From: Nakamurella sp. PAMC28650
GTDB taxonomy: Bacteria; Actinomycetota; Actinomycetes; Mycobacteriales; Nakamurellaceae
NCBI RefSeq assembly: GCF_014303395.1
Contig: NZ_CP060298.1
Coordinates: 1,178,001-1,242,000, forward strand
Reading direction: 5' to 3'
DNA length: 64,000 bases
Positions 26,101 to 34,280 of the stretch are shown here, one piece after another (positions within the stretch are counted from its first letter, which is position 1; the number at the start of each line of letters is the position of its first letter). The notes under the pieces were generated by a model. It had not been told where the DNA came from. It ran no database searches and saw nothing but the letters and a program-made list of their open reading frames with translations. The position numbers were made by a program, and so were the translations under genes.

Positions 26101-27137
26101 GACGTATTGGAGACGCGCACCGTCAGCAGCACGCCGGCGACGACGATGACGATGACGTTGTTCAGCACCGGTGCCCAGGCGTTGGCGGCGAACCGCTCCT
26201 TGGTGTTGAGGATGGCTCCGAACAGTGCCGCCACCCCGTAGAAGAAGATCTGTGGCAGCAGCAGCCGGCCCAACTTGGTCGTCAGGGCCGTCTGCGACAC
26301 GAGGTCGGGGTTGCGGGCCGAGCTGCTGGGTGCGTAGAGATGGGTCAGCAGGGGCGCGGCGGCGACGGCGATGACGGTGGCGATCAGCAGGCCGACGACC
26401 GCGATCGTCATGAGTCGCTGGGTGTACTCCTGGCCGCCGTCCGCATCCGAACGCTGCGCCCTGGTCAGCAGCGGGATGGCGACGGAGGTCAGCACGCCGC
26501 CGATCAGCAACTCGAAGACGATGTTGGGCAGGGTGTTGGCGACGGTGTAGGCGCTGTTGGTCAGGCCGCTGCCGATGATGGCGACCAGGGCGGTCTTGGA
26601 CAGCAGACCGGTGACGCGACTGACGACGGTCGCGATGGCCATCAGAGCGCCGGCGCGCACGACGCCGGCGGTGCTGGCCGTCTTCATGCCGTCGGTGGCC
26701 GAGCGGCCGATGCTGACCGTCTCGTCGTCGCGGACCTGACGGGGCACGGCCTGGTCGGTGATCCGCTGGATCAACATGGTCGCGTCCTCGGCGGCCGGGA
26801 ACATCGCTCCGGGGGGCGCGCCGATCCACGGCCGCTCGTTCTGCCGCACCGGGCCCCGGACTTCGCGACCCGGTACCGACGGTGGGCGGGATACCGGATG
26901 ACGGGTGTCGTTCACCCGCGTGAGGGCCTCGCGCTGGGCCTGCTCGCGCTCGTCCCTGGCACGTTGGGCCTGCACGCGTTGCAACCGTTCGCGGTCGAGC
27001 CGGAGTTGGTCGAGACGCTCCCGCTCACCCCTTTCCTGCTGGGACTTGCGGAACCACTCGGGTGGGGTGCCGCTGCCGGGTGGGGTGCCGGTCGGATCCG
27101 AGGGGGACGACGGACCGGGCGGGCGCGGTCCGGTCAT
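23142..27137 (-). CDS. murJ: Lipid II flippase MurJ (MviN) with pseudokinase and discoidin-like ectodomain
   Basis: The product is 1331 aa. A charged cytoplasmic lead of about 150 residues precedes the multi-span flippase (TASTAGVVRAGALMAIATVV onward, about 14 segments), which flips lipid II for cell-wall synthesis. After a Pro-rich linker comes a kinase-like domain (GGRYRLVSLVGADDAGNRFW); its ATP lysine position reads MAVTLLP, its catalytic loop GAINPSLVRVN, and no DFG is seen, so it is a pseudokinase. Another membrane helix and an extracellular domain (YDGDPTTFWETF, about 1190-1331) with a discoidin-like pattern follow. This is the mycobacterial MviN architecture, where FhaA binds the phosphorylated pseudokinase. 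The ATG overlaps the upstream stop. Confidence 0.95.
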   Translation of the reverse strand: MTGPRPPGPSSPSDPTGTPPGSGTPPEWFRKSQQERGERERLDQLRLDRERLQRVQAQRARDEREQAQREALTRVNDTRHPVSRPPSVPGREVRGPVRQNERPWIGAPPGAMFPAAEDATMLIQRITDQAVPRQVRDDETVSIGRSATDGMKTASTAGVVRAGALMAIATVVSRVTGLLSKTALVAIIGSGLTNSAYTVANTLPNIVFELLIGGVLTSVAIPLLTRAQRSDADGGQEYTQRLMTIAVVGLLIATVIAVAAAPLLTHLYAPSSSARNPDLVSQTALTTKLGRLLLPQIFFYGVAALFGAILNTKERFAANAWAPVLNNVIVIVVAGVLLTVRVSNTSLTRGLNTTELLILGVGTTLGIVLQAVVMIPALLRSGFRFRWRWGWDRRLTEAGGLVGWALVYVLISQVGVVVTTRVAFGSASSGPLVFSYASLLFQMPYGILGVAVLTAIMPRLARHAAAGQMEDVKDDVSLANRLSSVALLPVSAALIVLGTSLATVLFGYGQAAHADVLRIGVTIAAMAIGLVPLAMTLVQMRVFYAVKDGRTPTIINGVMVAVRVPLLLVSASLDPKWVIPGLALSTAISYLVGAVVGEFWLRARFGRMGSTRTLTTIGKMFLASAVGGGAAYVVLRSTVGTSPDGPVDAVRILLLGGIVGLLVISIMSIVLGVEELDPVRRRVLRVLGFRPPVTATSPSSMGGSAGPVVLTVPTARPGTPARPPTPARPPIREQVTKRVSDAGAGRPRDTPDGPVPVVHPVPGSSPNDTTIGSGSGSENTVNLGGTSGAGGPPVVLAPGATVGGRYRLVSLVGADDAGNRFWRAKDTVLPRDMAVTLLPDTNAASATVARTLRVGRLHHIGLPQTLDVGTEQGQSYVVGQWVDGATLTDLLAGGPLEPDVATSITAKVSEAVAEAHRNGIALGAINPSLVRVNFDGQVRLSHVIAHGNATPDQDIRAVGGLLYLMLTGTWPLPAGAAAWTGAAGAGGAGGADRTVRPGGGTPGQLTPAPTRMGREVPASEVRPGVPEALSALAERALHPDDPAGIHAVGAIAALLRQPDIAPPAPSAGVAEPIRPVLNPAERRLVKERRAKLGIAAVMIAAFSALIIIVVASLAKTVMGDVAGPTVTAAQKLTSAPTAPAVPVTKPTPARTSATKPTTASASGPTPSSSASSSAAPAPAVVQKIESASVYDPKGDGVKDFADRVPLAYDGDPTTFWETFVYIRQFPSLKPGVGLQLTFAGPITPTSVTVSSDTPNTVVEVRSATGVDLPYEQTTALGRGNIPPGTNSAPGTATIPLTNAPKSQFLVIFVVQMAPTGSRFQSHLNEISVSGN

Positions 27138-30100
27138 CGCTTGTCCCCACCCCCCGCATCGTCCATGCCGTCGTCGCTGTCGCTGTCGTCACCCTGGCGG
27201 GGAGCGCCAAGTCCTGGAGCGCCTTGTCCAGTAGCGCCAAGTCCTGGAGCGCGGCGCCGATCCACCGCATCGTCCGATGACGTCTGCGACCGGTTCGGGT
27301 TGCGAACCTCGAGCACATCGGCGGCTTCGTCGCGGTGGCCGTCGTGGGGGTGAAGGTCCTGGTGGTCACCGGGCTCGCGGTCGCGGCGGCCGGCGTCGCC
27401 ATCGTCCTTGTTCCGCGCCCTGATCCGCTGCACGATGCGCAGGGCCACCATCAGGAAAAGGGCTCCACCGGCGACGATGATGAGGATGACGGTGAGGGTT
27501 CCGTAGGCGGACGACCGCACGGTGATGGTCTGCGGGTCGCTCCAGGCGGACCCGTCGGCGGCGATCAGCTGGACCTGGATGGGGAACTTGCCCGCCTTGA
27601 CGACCTTGGTCTCGATCTTGAACTGCCGGGCCTGGCCGGCCGGGATGCTCAGTGGTCCCGGGTCGGTCGCCGTCATGCCGACGGTCTGGGCACCGCGGAT
27701 GACCACCCGGACCGTCACGACGTACGGCAGGTCGTTGCGCACGTTGATCAGCAGGGGCGAGGTGGACGCGGCCAGCGTGTAGGAGGTGCCTGCGGCGATC
27801 TTGACACCTTCGTGCAGCGGGCGGAGGGTTGCTTCGGTGGTCTGCAGGATGCTGCGTCCGGTCCGATCGTTCGTCCGGAACCCGGTGGACATGGTCAGCG
27901 CCATCGCGGTCGACAGCGGATCGAGCACGTCGGCGGGGTCGAGGGTGAGGGTGCCCTTCGTCTTGGCCACCGAGTCCCTGACGCCGGCCAGCAGGCCGAG
28001 GTCACGCCCGACGGAGGCCAGGTAGTCGGCGTCCAGTTCGTGCTGCCGCGCGTCATCCGGGTAGGTGACCGTCGAGGCGAGCTTGGCCACGCCGGCGATC
28101 GCGGGCAGCGGGACACCGGCCAGGACACCGCCGGATTCCATCGCACGGAGCAGGCCCGTGAGCACCTGGAGACCGGCCACGTCAGGAGTCCACCGGTGGG
28201 ACTGGGTCAGGATCAGCGGGGTCGCACTGCCGTCGAAGTTCCCGCCCGCGAGGACGGCGGCCAGCGCGTCGAGGCGCACGGCGAGCCCGGCGGAACGTCC
28301 CTTGCCGACGACGGTGTTCACCATGGACAGGACGTCGGCGTCGGTGACCACGGCGTTCACGGCGTGCCCGCCGTTCCGGGCCTCGTCGATGGTGACCGCA
28401 CCGATGGCTCCGCCGGCGTGCTGGAGGCTGCGGGGCGACAGCAACGCCTGCGTCAGCCCGTTGTTCGACAGCGCCGCAAGGGTCGCGTCGTCGACGACCC
28501 CACCCTCGGGCATCGCCATGGTGGTGACGAGTCCCGGCTGTCCCGGGGCGGTGATCGGTGCCAGTTGCAGCACCCTGGACGCGACGTCGCGGCCGCGGCT
28601 GACCAGGGACGACAGTTGTTGGCCCAGACCGGCTCTGACCATCGCCACCGCGTCCGGATCGGAAAACGGCAGGACCAGCACCTGACGGCCGGCCACCGCC
28701 TTCCGCAGCGCTGCGAGGTACGTGATCGCGGCGGCCTGACCTACGCCGGCCACCGTCGGATCCCGCGGTGCGAGGGCCGCCGGGGTGGTGGGTGCGGTCG
28801 ACGGGGCGCTCGGGGTGCTGCCGGCGGTGGGGATGGGCCTGGGGTGGGCGCCAGGGCCGGTGGTCGGCGTGGCGGTCGCTGCCCTGGTCGACGGCAACAC
28901 GGAGGTCGCCGCGGTCTTCGCCGGGGTCCTCGGCGCCGCGACGCGCGTGCCCGGCCCGCTGGAGCGACCGACCCGGTGGGACGTCTTCGCGGGGGTGGGT
29001 GCGGGGGTCGCGGCCGGCGTCGTGGTGGCGGGGGCGACGATGGTCCGGCTCGGGGCGGCGTTTCCTACCGAGCCGACCGGGGTGGACCCGACTGCAGTGG
29101 AACCGACTGCAGTGGAACCGACGTTGGTGCCGACCCCGGCGGCGGTCACCGGGCCGCTGACCGTGGCCGGGCCGCTGACCGTGGGCGGGCCGGTGCCGGG
29201 CGTCGGGGTGGGAGTCGTCGCAATCAGCGCTGACTGCGCTACCCCTTTGACACTCTGCACCCGATAGCCGCCCGCCATCTGCTCGATCTCGGCGAGCAGT
29301 TCCGGGTCGACGACGACGGTCGTGGACGACGGTCCCGCGTCGATCTGCGTCAGGGCCGAGAGCACCTTCTCGAGCCGTCCGCCGGCGGAGATCTCGGCGG
29401 CCAGCTCGTCATCGAGGAAGACTCCGCCGAGTCCGACGTGCGGCGCGTCGACGATTGGCCAGATCAGATTCAGCGCGGTGGCGGGGTGTTTGCCGGAGTT
29501 GACGTCGGCTCCGGCCGGACTGGGCGGGCTGGGAGGCGCGGAGGTGGCAGGCGTGGTGGTGGGCGGGGTGGTCGTGGGCGGGGTGGTGGTGGTGGAGGAA
29601 GCGGGCGACGAGGCCGTGGTGGTCGGGGTGGCAGAGCTCGGACCGGGGACCTGACCGGAGACCGGGGCCCCCGACGTCGCCGGCGGCTGGAGTGACACGG
29701 CGGTCGTCGGGAAGCCCTGGGTGGGGATGTCGGTGGAGATCACGGCACTCGGGCCCTGGCCGTCGGTGGACGACGACGGAACCCCGCTTCCGGTGCTCCC
29801 GGCCAACGTGCTCCCGCTGGCCGTGCTCCCAGATGACGTGCTCCCAGGGGCGCCGGACCCGGAGCCGCCGGACCCGACTGCGCCCGGACCGGTGACGGAG
29901 GCCGGGCCGGGCGGGGTCGTCTCGACCGCCGGAGGGACCGAGAGCACCGTGGCGAGCAGGTGGAACTCGCCGACCCGCTCGTACTGCACGCACCCGTTGG
30001 TCCCCACGTCTCCGGACACCTTGATCATCAGGGGGTAGACACCCCGGGTGGCGATGATCAGGCCGTCCGCCGAACTGATCGGCACGGTGGCGACGAAACG

Positions 30101-30598
30101 CACGCTGGTCCCGGCCGACATGCTGATCTCGGTCGAGGAGGTAGCGGTGGGTCCCAGGATCTTCCAGTTCTGTCCCACCACGGCGTCCGGTCGGCCGGGT
30201 GAGGCGATCTCCGCCTTGATCGCGGGCAGCGTGGACAGGACCTCGCCACGTTCGAAGACGTAGCGGAGGTCGTAGATCGGGCCGGTCGTGCTGTTGGTGA
30301 TGGTGCCGGTCACGGTGAGCAGGTTCCCTGACGTCGAACTGACGACGGTCGGGGCGATGCCGTCGATGGTGGCGGTGAGGTCCTTGGAGTAGGGATAGGG
30401 GTTGGTCTCGTCGACGGCGGGCGTGCAGGGAGCCGCCTTGGAGTTGCGGGCCACGGCCATGCTGTGCGCCCGGTCGGCAGACGGTCCGGTGATGACCGCA
30501 CCGGCGCTCTGCACCGACAGCAGGACCGGGCCGACGAGTCCGAAGACCATCGCCAGGAGGATCGCGAGGGGCCGCCCCCCGTGCCGACCGGCTCTCAC
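27134..30598 (-). CDS. DUF6049 family secreted/membrane protein
   Basis: The product is 1154 aa. It has an N-terminal signal sequence ([20 protein letters not shown]), a long extracellular part with Pro/Ser/Thr-rich low-complexity stretches (about 215-365 and 450-630), and a C-terminal membrane helix ([20 protein letters not shown]) before a charged tail with GLGAPRQG-type repeats. The gene lies between a NUDIX gene and murJ, with 4-base overlaps at both ends, as does Rv3909 in mycobacteria. Co-translation with MurJ suggests a cell-envelope role; the biochemical function is unknown. Confidence 0.88.
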   Translation of the reverse strand: MRAGRHGGRPLAILLAMVFGLVGPVLLSVQSAGAVITGPSADRAHSMAVARNSKAAPCTPAVDETNPYPYSKDLTATIDGIAPTVVSSTSGNLLTVTGTITNSTTGPIYDLRYVFERGEVLSTLPAIKAEIASPGRPDAVVGQNWKILGPTATSSTEISMSAGTSVRFVATVPISSADGLIIATRGVYPLMIKVSGDVGTNGCVQYERVGEFHLLATVLSVPPAVETTPPGPASVTGPGAVGSGGSGSGAPGSTSSGSTASGSTLAGSTGSGVPSSSTDGQGPSAVISTDIPTQGFPTTAVSLQPPATSGAPVSGQVPGPSSATPTTTASSPASSTTTTPPTTTPPTTTPATSAPPSPPSPAGADVNSGKHPATALNLIWPIVDAPHVGLGGVFLDDELAAEISAGGRLEKVLSALTQIDAGPSSTTVVVDPELLAEIEQMAGGYRVQSVKGVAQSALIATTPTPTPGTGPPTVSGPATVSGPVTAAGVGTNVGSTAVGSTAVGSTPVGSVGNAAPSRTIVAPATTTPAATPAPTPAKTSHRVGRSSGPGTRVAAPRTPAKTAATSVLPSTRAATATPTTGPGAHPRPIPTAGSTPSAPSTAPTTPAALAPRDPTVAGVGQAAAITYLAALRKAVAGRQVLVLPFSDPDAVAMVRAGLGQQLSSLVSRGRDVASRVLQLAPITAPGQPGLVTTMAMPEGGVVDDATLAALSNNGLTQALLSPRSLQHAGGAIGAVTIDEARNGGHAVNAVVTDADVLSMVNTVVGKGRSAGLAVRLDALAAVLAGGNFDGSATPLILTQSHRWTPDVAGLQVLTGLLRAMESGGVLAGVPLPAIAGVAKLASTVTYPDDARQHELDADYLASVGRDLGLLAGVRDSVAKTKGTLTLDPADVLDPLSTAMALTMSTGFRTNDRTGRSILQTTEATLRPLHEGVKIAAGTSYTLAASTSPLLINVRNDLPYVVTVRVVIRGAQTVGMTATDPGPLSIPAGQARQFKIETKVVKAGKFPIQVQLIAADGSAWSDPQTITVRSSAYGTLTVILIIVAGGALFLMVALRIVQRIRARNKDDGDAGRRDREPGDHQDLHPHDGHRDEAADVLEVRNPNRSQTSSDDAVDRRRAPGLGATGQGAPGLGAPRQGDDSDSDDGMDDAGGGDKR

Positions 30599-31059
30599 GC
30601 GCTGTCGGCGAGCAACTGAGCTGCGCGTTCGGCGAGCCTCCGCTCGCCCGCGTAGGCCAACCGCACCGGCATCTGGTCCATCGGCACCCAGGCCACCTCG
30701 GTCACCTCGACGTCGGCATCGGATAGTTCGCCGGCCACCGCCTCCATCAGGAAGTGGTGCACGCGCTTGTGGATGCGGCGGCCCTCGGCGGTGAACGTGT
30801 ACTCCACGCTGCCCAGACGAGCGGTGATCCGGCCCGAGATACCCGTCTCCTCCGCCACTTCCCGGACGGCGGCTTCCTCGGTCGTCTCACCAGCTTCGAC
30901 GTGGCCTTTCGGCAGTGACCAGCGGAGCCGTCCGCGCCGGTCCAACCGCCCGATCAGCGCACCGGCGAACACGCCGCCCTCGGTGCGGACCACCAGGCCG
31001 CCTGCGGAGGTTTCATCCGCTCTGCGCCGCCGGGGAGCGCGCGCAGGGATGGGTGCCAT
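30595..31059 (-). CDS. NUDIX hydrolase
   Basis: The product is 154 aa. The Nudix box is complete: [20 protein letters not shown] followed by TGI. Family members hydrolyse nucleoside diphosphates linked to other groups, often for housecleaning. It is the first gene of the envelope/redox operon and its stop overlaps the next GTG start. The Rv3908 (MutT4) position in mycobacteria is equivalent. The substrate is not evident from the sequence. Confidence 0.92.
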   Translation of the reverse strand: MAPIPARAPRRRRADETSAGGLVVRTEGGVFAGALIGRLDRRGRLRWSLPKGHVEAGETTEEAAVREVAEETGISGRITARLGSVEYTFTAEGRRIHKRVHHFLMEAVAGELSDADVEVTEVAWVPMDQMPVRLAYAGERRLAERAAQLLADSA

Positions 31060-31231
31060 GGGCCCGATGCTATCGGCCCGACCCTTCCCGGAGCGCCTCG
31101 CCGGACGGCGCCGAGCCCGCTTTCGCTCACCCCGCTCCCCTCACCACCCTCGTCGACCGGTGATCTAAAGCGGGCAAATGGGACAGGATTCGCCCAAACG
31201 TCACCGCTCGATCGGGTCATCGCTCGATGCG

Positions 31232-31237
31232 TAGACT
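31232..31237 (+). promoter_or_regulatory. Probable -10 box of a leaderless promoter
   Basis: TAGACT lies 8 bases before the GTG start of the tRNA nucleotidyltransferase gene, and no ribosome site is visible. This spacing fits a leaderless transcript. A clear -35 box is not seen. Confidence 0.4.
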
Positions 31238-31245
31238 GGTACGTT

Positions 31246-32724
31246 GTGTCTGCCACCGATCCGCCTGCATCTGGTCTCACCGCATTGCAGCGGGCGGCGG
31301 TCACCGAGTTGCTCAGGGTGTTCCCCGTCGCCGACGAACTCGGTCGCCGCTTCGCGAAGGCCGGCCACGAGTTGCATCTGGTCGGTGGATCCGTCCGGGA
31401 CGCCCTGCTCGGCTGGCTCGGCAACGATCTCGACTTCACCACCGACGCCCGCCCGGAGCAGATTCTGATGCTGGTCAAGGGCTGGGCGGAGTCGACCTGG
31501 GACACGGGTATCGCCTTCGGCACGGTCGGAGTGGTGAAGAAGGGGCTCCAGCTCGAGATCACCACGTTTCGCACCGACCAGTACGACGGCGAGTCCCGCA
31601 ACCCGTCGGTCACCTTCGGCGACTCGCTGGCCGGCGACCTGCTGCGGCGTGACTTCGCCGTGAACGCGCTGGCGGTCTCCCTCCCGGATCACCGGTTCAC
31701 CGATCCGTTCGGTGGGCTGGCGCAGCTCGCCGAGGGGGTCCTGGACACGCCGGGCACGCCGGAGAAGTCGTTCAACGACGACCCGCTGCGGATGCTCAGG
31801 GCCGCCCGGTTCGCCGCCCAGCTGGCCTTCACCCCGGCCGTGCGGGTCGTCGAGGCGATGACGGCGATGGCCACCCAGATCGACCGCATCACCCCCGAAC
31901 GCATCGCCGCCGAACTGTCCAAGCTGCTGCTGGCGCAGCATCCGCGCCTCGGATTGACCCTGCTGACCCGCACGGGGCTGGCCGCCCGCGTGCTGCCCGA
32001 GTTGCCGGCGCTGATGCTCGAACGAGACGAGCACCACCAGCACAAGGACGTCTACGAACACTCGCTGACGGTGCTCGAGCAGGCCATCGCGCTGGAGGAG
32101 GACGGGCCCGACCTGACCCTGCGACTGGCCGCTCTCCTCCACGACATCGGGAAGCCGGCCACCCGACGCTTCACCGATGGCGGCGGGGTGAGCTTCCACC
32201 ACCACGAGGTGGTCGGCAAGAAGCTGGTCCGCAAGCGGATGCGGGAATTGAAGTACCCCAAGGCCTTGACCGAGGACGTCGCCGACCTGACCTTCCTGCA
32301 CCTGCGTTTTCACGGCTACGGGGACGGGAGGTGGACGGATTCGGCGGTCCGGCGCTATGTCACCGACGCAGGGCCGCTGCTGCCGAGGCTGAACAAACTG
32401 GTGCGCGCCGACTGCACGACCCGTAACCGCCGCAGGCAGCAGTCCCTGCAGCGTTCCTACGACGATCTGGAGGCCAGGATCGTCGCCCTTGCCGCTTCGG
32501 AGGACCTGGCCAGGGTGCGCCCGGACCTGGACGGCAACGCGATCATGGAGCTGCTCGGAGTCGGGCCCGGTCCGGTGGTCGGCCGGGCCTGGGCCTTCCT
32601 CAAGGAACTCAGGCTCGAACACGGGCCCATGGATCGTGATGCGGCCGAGGCCGCGCTGTTCCGCTGGGCGCGCGACGAGGGGCTGCTCGGTGGTGACGGC
32701 GCCGGCGGCAGTGATCCGACCTGA
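31246..32724 (+). CDS. CCA tRNA nucleotidyltransferase (PcnA-type)
   Basis: The product is 492 aa from a GTG. The nucleotidyltransferase head has LVGGSVRDALLG and NDLDFTTD, with the catalytic carboxylates in DLDFTTD, then the conserved RRDFAVNALAV and DPLRMLRAARFAAQLAF segments. An HD phosphohydrolase-type domain follows (YEHSLTVLEQ, LLHDIGKPATR, FHHHEVVG). The enzyme adds or repairs the 3' CCA end of tRNAs. It is divergent from the NUDIX-MurJ operon, the same arrangement as mycobacterial Rv3907c. Confidence 0.93.
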   Translation: MSATDPPASGLTALQRAAVTELLRVFPVADELGRRFAKAGHELHLVGGSVRDALLGWLGNDLDFTTDARPEQILMLVKGWAESTWDTGIAFGTVGVVKKGLQLEITTFRTDQYDGESRNPSVTFGDSLAGDLLRRDFAVNALAVSLPDHRFTDPFGGLAQLAEGVLDTPGTPEKSFNDDPLRMLRAARFAAQLAFTPAVRVVEAMTAMATQIDRITPERIAAELSKLLLAQHPRLGLTLLTRTGLAARVLPELPALMLERDEHHQHKDVYEHSLTVLEQAIALEEDGPDLTLRLAALLHDIGKPATRRFTDGGGVSFHHHEVVGKKLVRKRMRELKYPKALTEDVADLTFLHLRFHGYGDGRWTDSAVRRYVTDAGPLLPRLNKLVRADCTTRNRRRQQSLQRSYDDLEARIVALAASEDLARVRPDLDGNAIMELLGVGPGPVVGRAWAFLKELRLEHGPMDRDAAEAALFRWARDEGLLGGDGAGGSDPT

Positions 32725-32809
32725 CGGTGAGCGGGCCTGACGTATCGGGGACGGTGGAACGTCACTCGGGTCATCGTGGCGGGCCCGAGCATCTCGGTCG
32801 GCGCCTCGA

Positions 32810-33931
32810 TCAGCGCAGCTGCCGCACCGAGCCGGCCTTCTGGGCGTACATCGCGTCGTCCGCACGGGAGAGCAGGGTCGCCGGGTCCTCCCCGGGCTCG
32901 CTGATCGTCACACCCACGCTGATCGAGATCATCAACAGGTGCTCGCCCCATGCGATCGGTTCGGCCACGCAACGGAGCCCGACGGCCAGCAGCCTGAGCC
33001 GGTCGGCCTCGCGGTGGGCGTTCGTCGGGCCCGCGTCGTGGTCGTCGAGTCCTCCGACGGCGTGACTCAGCACGAACTCGTCGCCGGACAGTCGTCCCGC
33101 CATGCAACCGGGCGGGGCGTGCTGCTCCAGCCGCCGGGCCAGGGTGACCAGCACGTGATCGCCGGCGGCGTGTCCGTGGGTGTCGTTGATCGACTTGAAG
33201 TTGTCGATGTCCAGGAACGCCAGCATCACCGTGCGGTGGGAGTCGATCCACTGTGCCACCTGGTCGAGCAGGGTGCCCCGCCGCCGGAGCCCGGTGAGCT
33301 CGTCGTGTTCGGCGCGATGCCGCCAGCGATGAGCCTGGGAGAGCACGGGGTTGACCAGATCGATGCAGGCGACGAAGCAGCGGTAACCGCTGATGGTCGC
33401 GATTCCGACGTGCAGCCAGCAGGTCAGCTCGCGGCCGTTCCCGGAGATCAGACGCCGGAGGGAGCTGGTCGGCCGACCCGCCGCTTCCGGCGGGATCCTG
33501 GCTTCCGAGGCGGAATCGTCCGGCGCCTCGATCCCGCCCGGCACGGTGTCGCCCAGCACGGTGTCGCCCAGCACGGTCTCGTGCAGCACGGTGTCGCCCA
33601 GCAGGATCTCGTCCAGTGCGGTGTCGTCCAGCGACGCGGACAGGATGGAGCGGGCGGTGTCCAGAGCGGTCCCCAAGTCCGCCGCCGGCATGAAATCACC
33701 GACCGGGCGTCCGCAGATGTCGGCCGAGAGCTCGAGCAGCGTCGTGCAGTCGTCGTTGGCCGACAACAGTCGATACGAAAGCGTGTGGGCGACGGCCGCC
33801 ATCGGGATCGCCCGCAGGGTGGCCGTGATGGCCTCGAGCTGAGCGGGAGTCGGGAGGTCCGGATCCGGCGCACACGGCGCACCCCGTTGCAGCGGGACGC
33901 GCTGCGGCGGGAGGTGAGAGGGGTGGGCCAC
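32810..33931 (-). CDS. PAS-like/GGDEF diguanylate cyclase
   Basis: The product is 373 aa. A PAS-like N-terminal region (about 28-110 plus 150-195) is interrupted by a five-residue repeat block (LGDTV, LHETV). The GGDEF domain (about 215-373) has AEHDELTGLRRRG, FLDIDNFKSINDTHGHAAGD and the active-site motif written SGDEF, a functional variant in many cyclases, plus ISVGVT and RADDAMYAQK. It should make cyclic di-GMP from two GTP. No membrane segment is seen. The GTG start is weakly supported. Confidence 0.88.
   Translation of the reverse strand: MAHPSHLPPQRVPLQRGAPCAPDPDLPTPAQLEAITATLRAIPMAAVAHTLSYRLLSANDDCTTLLELSADICGRPVGDFMPAADLGTALDTARSILSASLDDTALDEILLGDTVLHETVLGDTVLGDTVPGGIEAPDDSASEARIPPEAAGRPTSSLRRLISGNGRELTCWLHVGIATISGYRCFVACIDLVNPVLSQAHRWRHRAEHDELTGLRRRGTLLDQVAQWIDSHRTVMLAFLDIDNFKSINDTHGHAAGDHVLVTLARRLEQHAPPGCMAGRLSGDEFVLSHAVGGLDDHDAGPTNAHREADRLRLLAVGLRCVAEPIAWGEHLLMISISVGVTISEPGEDPATLLSRADDAMYAQKAGSVRQLR
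33540..33628. repeat. 15-bp repeats coding for a five-residue repeat
   Basis: About six degenerate units of CAGCACGGTGTCGCC run head to tail in frame within the GGDEF gene and encode repeating DTVLG/HETVL residues, splitting the PAS-like region. Confidence 0.8.
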
Positions 33932-34280
33932 CTCCTGACCCTAAAGCCGTATGGTCGGCAGATCGTCGACCCCAATAGGTGAAAGCCAGGTCACGCAGGG
34001 TGATTCGACGAGGGGGTGACGTCGGCGCAGGGGTGTAAAGCGGTCCTGCCGTGGCCCAGTGGTCACGCCCCGTCGGTATTCCCGGATGGTGACTCACTGC
34101 CACCTCTGGACCTCGTTTCCGGGCGTTGATCGACCTGTTCGGGTGAAACACGGTCAGACCTGCGCAATGAGCCCGCATTCCGTTGCTTCTGCGGCGAACC
34201 TCTTCAAACATTGGTCTTCTACAACAGGCTTCTGTGCTGCCCGACCCCGATCTCCCGAGCACGAACGAGTGGAGGTGACC
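33932..34280. other. Intergenic region between two c-di-GMP genes
   Basis: These 349 bases separate divergent c-di-GMP genes. The frame of the downstream gene stays open through part of it, but the likely start is at 34281. No clear hairpin, tRNA or riboswitch could be supported; both promoters must lie here. Confidence 0.5.

Noticed and set aside
24283-26829. 848-codon frame on the minus strand inside murJ
   Set aside because: It overlaps the MurJ coding frame completely and its translation is Arg/Pro/Gly-rich low complexity, typical of a shadow frame in GC-rich DNA.
27335-29233. 632-codon plus-strand frame opposite the DUF6049 gene
   Set aside because: It lacks recognisable domains; the minus-strand frame has a signal peptide, a membrane helix and overlaps with its operon neighbours.
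33975-34100. Possible c-di-GMP riboswitch before the GGDEF-EAL gene
   Set aside because: A CACGCAGGG stretch recalls part of the GEMM motif, but the remaining conserved bases and paired stems could not be found.
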